A stretch of 64,000 nucleotides of DNA from Microbacterium testaceum StLB037. Its GTDB lineage: Bacteria; Actinomycetota; Actinomycetes; Actinomycetales; Microbacteriaceae. The notes beneath the pieces are model-generated. The model had not been told where the DNA came from, searched no databases, and worked only from the letters and a program-made list of their open reading frames with translations. Position 1 is the stretch's first letter. Each line of letters begins with the position of its first letter. Positions 60,200 through 64,000 of this stretch are shown here, piece after piece. The stretch covers positions 744,110 to 808,109 of the forward strand of contig NZ_VTQH01000001.1 of NCBI RefSeq assembly GCF_008763945.1. Direction: 5' to 3'. Position numbers and translations under genes: made by a program.

Positions 60200-61972
60200 G
60201 TGAAATCCCGCCCCCGTTCCCTCCCTCTCCCCCGAGCGGCCTCGCTCTTCGCGTGGACGGTGATCGCGGTGCTGGCCGCCGGTGTGGTCGCGGCCGCGTG
60301 GATCGGAGTGCGCGCCATCGCCGCATACGGGCATCTCCACAACGCCGAGGCGGTCGTCTCGCGCGCCGCGGCCGACGTCGACGACCCCTCGGCCGCCATC
60401 GCCGCCCTCGCCGCGATCGGCGACGACACGTCTGCGGCGCGCGCGCTCACCAGCGATCCGGTGTGGCGCCTCGCAGAGGTGCTGCCGTGGGTCGGCCCGC
60501 AGCTCTCCGCCGTGGCCCGGACCACGGCGGCCGTCGACGCGGCCGCGACGCAGGCGTTCACACCCTTGGCCGAGGCGTCTGACGGGCTGTCGGCCGATGC
60601 CCTGCGTCCCGACGACGGGGCGATCGACGTGACGCGGATCTCGGCCGTCGCCCCCGCCGCCGAATCGGCCGCCACGACCCTCGAGCGATCGGCGGGCGAG
60701 GTCGCGGCCATCGATCGGGCGCCCCTGATCGGCCGCGTGGCCGACGCCGTCTCCCGCTCGGAGCAGATGCTGCATACCGCCGCCGACACCGCAGACGCCT
60801 TGCAGCGCGCGACCCGGCTGGTCCCCCTCATGCTCGGGGCCGACCGCCCCCGCTCGACCCTCGTGCTCTTCGAGAACAACGCCGAGTGGCGATCGCTGGG
60901 CGGCGTGGTCGGCGCCGTCGCGCAGTTGGACTCCCGCGACGGACGGATGACGCTCAGCGCCCAAGCCTCCACGGCCGACTTCGCGGCGCTGGGCGATGCG
61001 CCGGTCGCCGATCTCCCGCCCGACGTGACGAACGTCTTCGACACACGACCCGCACGCTTCATCCAGAACACGACGCAGGTACCCGACTTCTCCGTCGGCG
61101 CACCCCTGGCGCGCGAGATGTGGCGGCGCCTGCACGGCACGACCGTGGATGCCGTCGTCGCACTGGATCCCGTCGCGCTCTCGTATCTTCTCCGGGCGAC
61201 GGGGCCGGTGCGCCTCCCATCCGGCGATGAGCTGACCTCCGACAACGCCGTCTCCCTGCTCCTGAGCGATGTCTACCGGCGCTATCCCGACCCGCACCGG
61301 CAGGACGCGTTCTTTCAGAGTGCCTCAGCCGCCGTGTTCCAGGCTCTCTCGGACGGCCGGTTCGATCCCGCCGCGCTCGTCGATGCGATCGCGCGTGCGG
61401 GGAGCGAGCGTCGCCTGCTGATCTGGAACGCGGATGCCGCTGAGCAGAGCATCCTCGACGGAACGACGCTGCAGGGCGCGCTGCCGACCTCGGACTCCAC
61501 GCGCACCACCTTCGGCGTCTACCTCAACGACGGGACGGGCTCGAAGATGGACTTCTACCTGCACCCGGAGGTCGAGACGGCGTGGTGCGGCGGGGATCGC
61601 GCCTCCCTTCACGTCTCGCTGCGGAACGACGCACCCGACCCTCAGACGCTCCCCTGGTACGTGACCGGTGGTGGCGAATACGGCGTGCCAGCCGGAGAGG
61701 CGCTCACGGGGGTGTACGTCTATCTTCCGCCGGGAGCGGAGGCGATCGACCGACGGACGACGACCACGGGTGCCCTGTCTCCCGGATTCGCTGACGGGAC
61801 CCATGAGGCCCGGCACGTCGTGAAGTGGTCGGTGCAACTGGGGCCGGGGCAGTCCGCGGATCTCGACCTCGAGGTCCGCCTGCCCGTCACCCCCGAGCTG
61901 ACCGCCGCGTCGACGCCCACCCGCGACGCGACGGAGGTCCCGCGCGAGGGAGCGTGCCGCTTCCCGGGGTGA
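60200..61972 (+). CDS. DUF4012 membrane-anchored extracellular protein
   Basis: 590 residues from GTG 60200. Basic N-terminus, one transmembrane segment (about 16-40), then a long extracellular DUF4012 domain (about 200-450) with LFENNAEWRSLGGVVGAVAQL and VVALDPVALSYLLRATGPV. A beta-rich C-terminal part follows. DUF4012 proteins are often found near polysaccharide genes and may have a role in surface glycan assembly; the function is not proven. Confidence 0.85.
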   Translation: MKSRPRSLPLPRAASLFAWTVIAVLAAGVVAAAWIGVRAIAAYGHLHNAEAVVSRAAADVDDPSAAIAALAAIGDDTSAARALTSDPVWRLAEVLPWVGPQLSAVARTTAAVDAAATQAFTPLAEASDGLSADALRPDDGAIDVTRISAVAPAAESAATTLERSAGEVAAIDRAPLIGRVADAVSRSEQMLHTAADTADALQRATRLVPLMLGADRPRSTLVLFENNAEWRSLGGVVGAVAQLDSRDGRMTLSAQASTADFAALGDAPVADLPPDVTNVFDTRPARFIQNTTQVPDFSVGAPLAREMWRRLHGTTVDAVVALDPVALSYLLRATGPVRLPSGDELTSDNAVSLLLSDVYRRYPDPHRQDAFFQSASAAVFQALSDGRFDPAALVDAIARAGSERRLLIWNADAAEQSILDGTTLQGALPTSDSTRTTFGVYLNDGTGSKMDFYLHPEVETAWCGGDRASLHVSLRNDAPDPQTLPWYVTGGGEYGVPAGEALTGVYVYLPPGAEAIDRRTTTTGALSPGFADGTHEARHVVKWSVQLGPGQSADLDLEVRLPVTPELTAASTPTRDATEVPREGACRFPG

Positions 61973-62149
61973 GCGGAGCGCGGCCGGGTGAAGAACGCAC
62001 CGCCAACGCATGAAACTGGGCCGCCCGCACCGTGTCGTCGCGCACCGACCCAGAAGACTCGCACAGAGCGATCGATGCTGGCGTCGAAGACCGGTTCGCC
62101 GCTCATCGTCATCCCTCGACACGACCTTGCCAAGCAGATGGGGCACACC

Positions 62150-62698
62150 ATGAAGACCAGAATCATCCAGGCCGTCGCCGCGCTCTCTCTCGCCGCGGCC
62201 GCGCTGTGGGCCCCGACGGCCGCCAACGCCTACACCGACCCGGCCGTCGTGACGGCGACGCCCGCCGTCGTGGCACCCGGCGGCTCGACGACGTTCACGA
62301 CGAACACCGCCCCGTACCAGGGCGACGAAGACGTGCTCATCTCGGTGACGGGCGTGAACGCCAACGGCGTCACTCTCGCGTCCGTCGTGCAGACGAACAC
62401 CTCGCTGCGCTCGAAGGCCGTCAACGGCAAGCTCGACGTCCCCGTCAAACTCCCCGCGAACGCGAGCGGCACGTACTACCTCACGTTCACCGGTGCGCGC
62501 AGCGGCGTCGTCCTGCACTCGTCCATCACGGTGCAGGGCTCGGCCAGCACGCCCGCGAAGGGTGGTCTCGCGATCACCGGTTTCGACGCGGGCAGCACGG
62601 CGGGCCTGTGGATCGCCGGCGGCGGCCTGGTGGTGGCCGGCGGCGCCGTCACGGTCGGCGCGCTCATGCGTCGTCGCCGCGCCGCAGCGGACGCCTGA
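62150..62698 (+). CDS. LAITG-anchored surface protein
   Basis: 182 residues. Signal peptide ending ANAYTDP, one beta-rich domain of about 100 residues, then a C-terminal LAITG motif (about 143-147), hydrophobic helix and MRRRRAAADA tail. LAXTG is the recognition motif of class E sortases. No sortase is in the window. Start ATG 62150; a perfect terminator follows. Confidence 0.8.
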   Translation: MKTRIIQAVAALSLAAAALWAPTAANAYTDPAVVTATPAVVAPGGSTTFTTNTAPYQGDEDVLISVTGVNANGVTLASVVQTNTSLRSKAVNGKLDVPVKLPANASGTYYLTFTGARSGVVLHSSITVQGSASTPAKGGLAITGFDAGSTAGLWIAGGGLVVAGGAVTVGALMRRRRAAADA

Positions 62699-62705
62699 CC
62701 CGGGC

Positions 62706-62751
62706 AACGAGAGTGAGGGGGCCGTCTTCGGACGGCCCCCTCACTCTCGTT
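62706..62751. terminator. 21-bp perfect stem with TTCG loop
   Basis: AACGAGAGTGAGGGGGCCGTC (62706-62726; first 20 bases decisive) pairs fully with 62731-62751 around TTCG. Bidirectional between convergent genes; in RNA the UUCG loop is very stable. Confidence 0.88.
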
Positions 62752-62759
62752 GCACTCGC

Positions 62760-63452
62760 CTAGAAACTCGCGAGCCCGTGTCTCTGCGTCACCTCCGCAG
62801 TGACGAGGATGGGCAGGTGATCGCTGAGTCCCTGGGGCAGCGTCTTGATGTGCGCGATGTCGAACCCGATGGATGTCGCGAAGTCGTAGTGCCCTCGGAA
62901 GAAACGGTAGCGGGTGTAGGTACGGGTGTCGCTGAGCGTGAGCTCGTACCCCTGGTCGCGTACTTTCTGTCCGAGATTCTCCTTGAACACCGGGTAGTTG
63001 TAGTCCCCGACCATGAGGGCGGGAAGGCCCGGCCCGAGATTCTGAAGCTCGGTGAGCGCGGTGCGGATCTGGTGCCGGCGCAGCGAGTTGAGCGCGGTGA
63101 GAGGCGCCGCGTGGAAAGACGCGACGATGACGTCTCGTCCGTTGTCGATGTCGCGCAGGCGCACCCCGAGCATGCGCTCTTCCGCGGGCTTGAGAACCCG
63201 GTCGTGCAGGGACTTCTTCAGCCCGATCGCGCGCACGTCCTCGGCGCGAAAGGTGTTCTCCCGGTAGTACAGGGCCAGACCCAGCCGGTTCCGCTGCGTC
63301 GCTTCCGCCAGGCGCAGTCCGCCGAGTTGCTCCGGGATGTCGGTGCTGTCGCACTCCTGCAGACAGAGGACGTCGACCTCGTGCTTCTCGACGAGCGCGA
63401 CGAGTTCACCGGCGGCACGGTGCTTGTTGAGGTTGTACGAGATGACCTTCAT
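62760..63452 (-). CDS. Endonuclease/exonuclease/phosphatase family protein
   Basis: 230 residues from ATG 63452. EEP fold: MKVISYNLNKHR, VLCLQECDS (metal Glu), SFHAAPL, VGDYNYPVF and the final SDHLPILV (catalytic Asp-His). No signal peptide. Substrate (DNA, phospholipid head or nucleotide) not predictable. Lies between the LAITG gene and truA. Confidence 0.88.
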   Translation of the reverse strand: MKVISYNLNKHRAAGELVALVEKHEVDVLCLQECDSTDIPEQLGGLRLAEATQRNRLGLALYYRENTFRAEDVRAIGLKKSLHDRVLKPAEERMLGVRLRDIDNGRDVIVASFHAAPLTALNSLRRHQIRTALTELQNLGPGLPALMVGDYNYPVFKENLGQKVRDQGYELTLSDTRTYTRYRFFRGHYDFATSIGFDIAHIKTLPQGLSDHLPILVTAEVTQRHGLASF

Positions 63453-63520
63453 GGCGAAGCCAGCATACGTCCGACCCCGGACGCGCGACCGAGGGGTTGC
63501 ACCCGGACCGCCCGCCCGGA

Positions 63521-64000
63521 TCAGGCGGCCGCACCGTCCGCATCGCGACGGTTCCGCGTCTGCTCCGCGCGAGCTGCCAGCAGCTCGTCGGCGGGGTAGC
63601 CGACCTCCGCGAGGACGAGGCCCCGCGCGGCCAGGACCTTGGTCTCGGGGATGCGCAATCGTGCCTCGCGGATCGCCACGACGTCGTCGATCTCGATCCG
63701 CCCCTCCCCCACTGCGACGCATGCGCCCACGAGGGCACGCACCATGCTGTGGCAGAACGCGTCGGCTCGGACGTTCGCGACGAGCACGCCCGACTCATCG
63801 CGCTGCCAGTCGTACTCGAGCAGGGTGCGGATCGTCGTCGCCTCTTCGCGGGCTTTGCAGTACGCGGCGAAGTCGTGGAGTCCGATGAGGCGGGAGGCCG
63901 CGGCATCCATCGCCTCGACATCGAGGGAGCTGCGGACGTAGGTCGTGCGCTGTCGTTCCAGCGGATCGTACCCGGCCGCCGCATCGGCGAGACGGTAGCT
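63521..64000 (-). CDS. truA: tRNA pseudouridine synthase A (5' end beyond window)
   Basis: Only the C-terminal 159 residues lie here. Family motifs: RTTYVRSSLDVEAM, LIGLHDFAAYCKARE, FCHSMVRALVGACVAVGEGRI and EVGYPADELL. The enzyme makes pseudouridine at positions 38-40 of the anticodon arm. In actinobacteria it commonly follows rplQ and is near rplM; here rplM is about 55 kb away on the same strand. Confidence 0.93.
   Translation of the reverse strand, partial: SYRLADAAAGYDPLERQRTTYVRSSLDVEAMDAAASRLIGLHDFAAYCKAREEATTIRTLLEYDWQRDESGVLVANVRADAFCHSMVRALVGACVAVGEGRIEIDDVVAIREARLRIPETKVLAARGLVLAEVGYPADELLAARAEQTRNRRDADGAAA

Noticed and set aside
1..64000. tRNA, rRNA, transposase, integrase or phage genes
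   Set aside because: None seen on reading both strands; no tRNA-like T-arm blocks with matching stems, and no such proteins among the frames.

Overview
This window is chromosomal DNA of a high-GC (about 70 percent) Gram-positive actinobacterium. It is most likely Microbacterium or a close Microbacteriaceae relative. The evidence is the rplM-rpsI-glmM-coaA block, truA on the same strand, a choice-of-anchor G surface protein, three DUF7882-type proteins paired with MarR regulators or lying close to one, and F420-dependent enzymes. I see no tRNA, rRNA, transposase, integrase, CRISPR array or phage gene.

Layout. At 1-3378 (minus) lies the first part of a giant secreted surface protein. It has a signal peptide, a choice-of-anchor G domain, four Ig-like domains and then Asp-rich 17-residue repeats, and it runs off the left edge. 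At 3589-7927 lie housekeeping genes: coaA, a Ppx/GppA phosphatase (divergent), glmM, rpsI and rplM. At 8117-16129 come a CPBP protease, an alpha/beta hydrolase, a lipoprotein, the organic-peroxide module ohrR-ohr with its operator, an orphan NarL-type regulator, two paralogous PIG-L deacetylases and small proteins.

At 16401-32400 is an exopolysaccharide region: two polyprenyl-phosphate sugar transferases, UDP-glucose dehydrogenase, an AarF-type kinase, VanZ, a low-molecular-weight tyrosine phosphatase, a split set of Tat genes (TatB-like leftward, TatA-TatC rightward), a Wzz/BY-kinase and a large MalT-like LuxR ATPase regulator. No Wzx flippase or Wzy polymerase is present. At 32411-48971 are membrane, stress and accessory genes. 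They include a DUF7882/MarR pair, DUF2207, MMPL/TetR, terC behind a probable manganese (yybP-ykoY) riboswitch, an F420-dependent oxidoreductase, an XRE protein with VWGG repeats, a GH114 lipoprotein, an FBP zinc protein, a PPOX enzyme, a 2'-5' RNA ligase-like protein and DoxX.

At 49142-62698 is the most interesting segment: a sigma region-2-only protein, two more DUF7882 genes around a MarR, a GH6 cellulase-like enzyme, an OmpR regulator, a processive GT2 synthase, a hybrid-free histidine kinase, two membrane proteins with degenerate GGDEF domains, two paralogous lipoproteins, a DUF4012 protein and an LAITG surface protein. Together these look like a regulated cellulose- or hyaluronan-like polysaccharide synthesis and surface-signalling locus. 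The window closes with an endonuclease/exonuclease/phosphatase-family protein and the 3' part of truA.

truA and rplM usually sit close together in actinobacteria. Here about 55 kb, mostly envelope, polysaccharide and regulatory genes, separates them.
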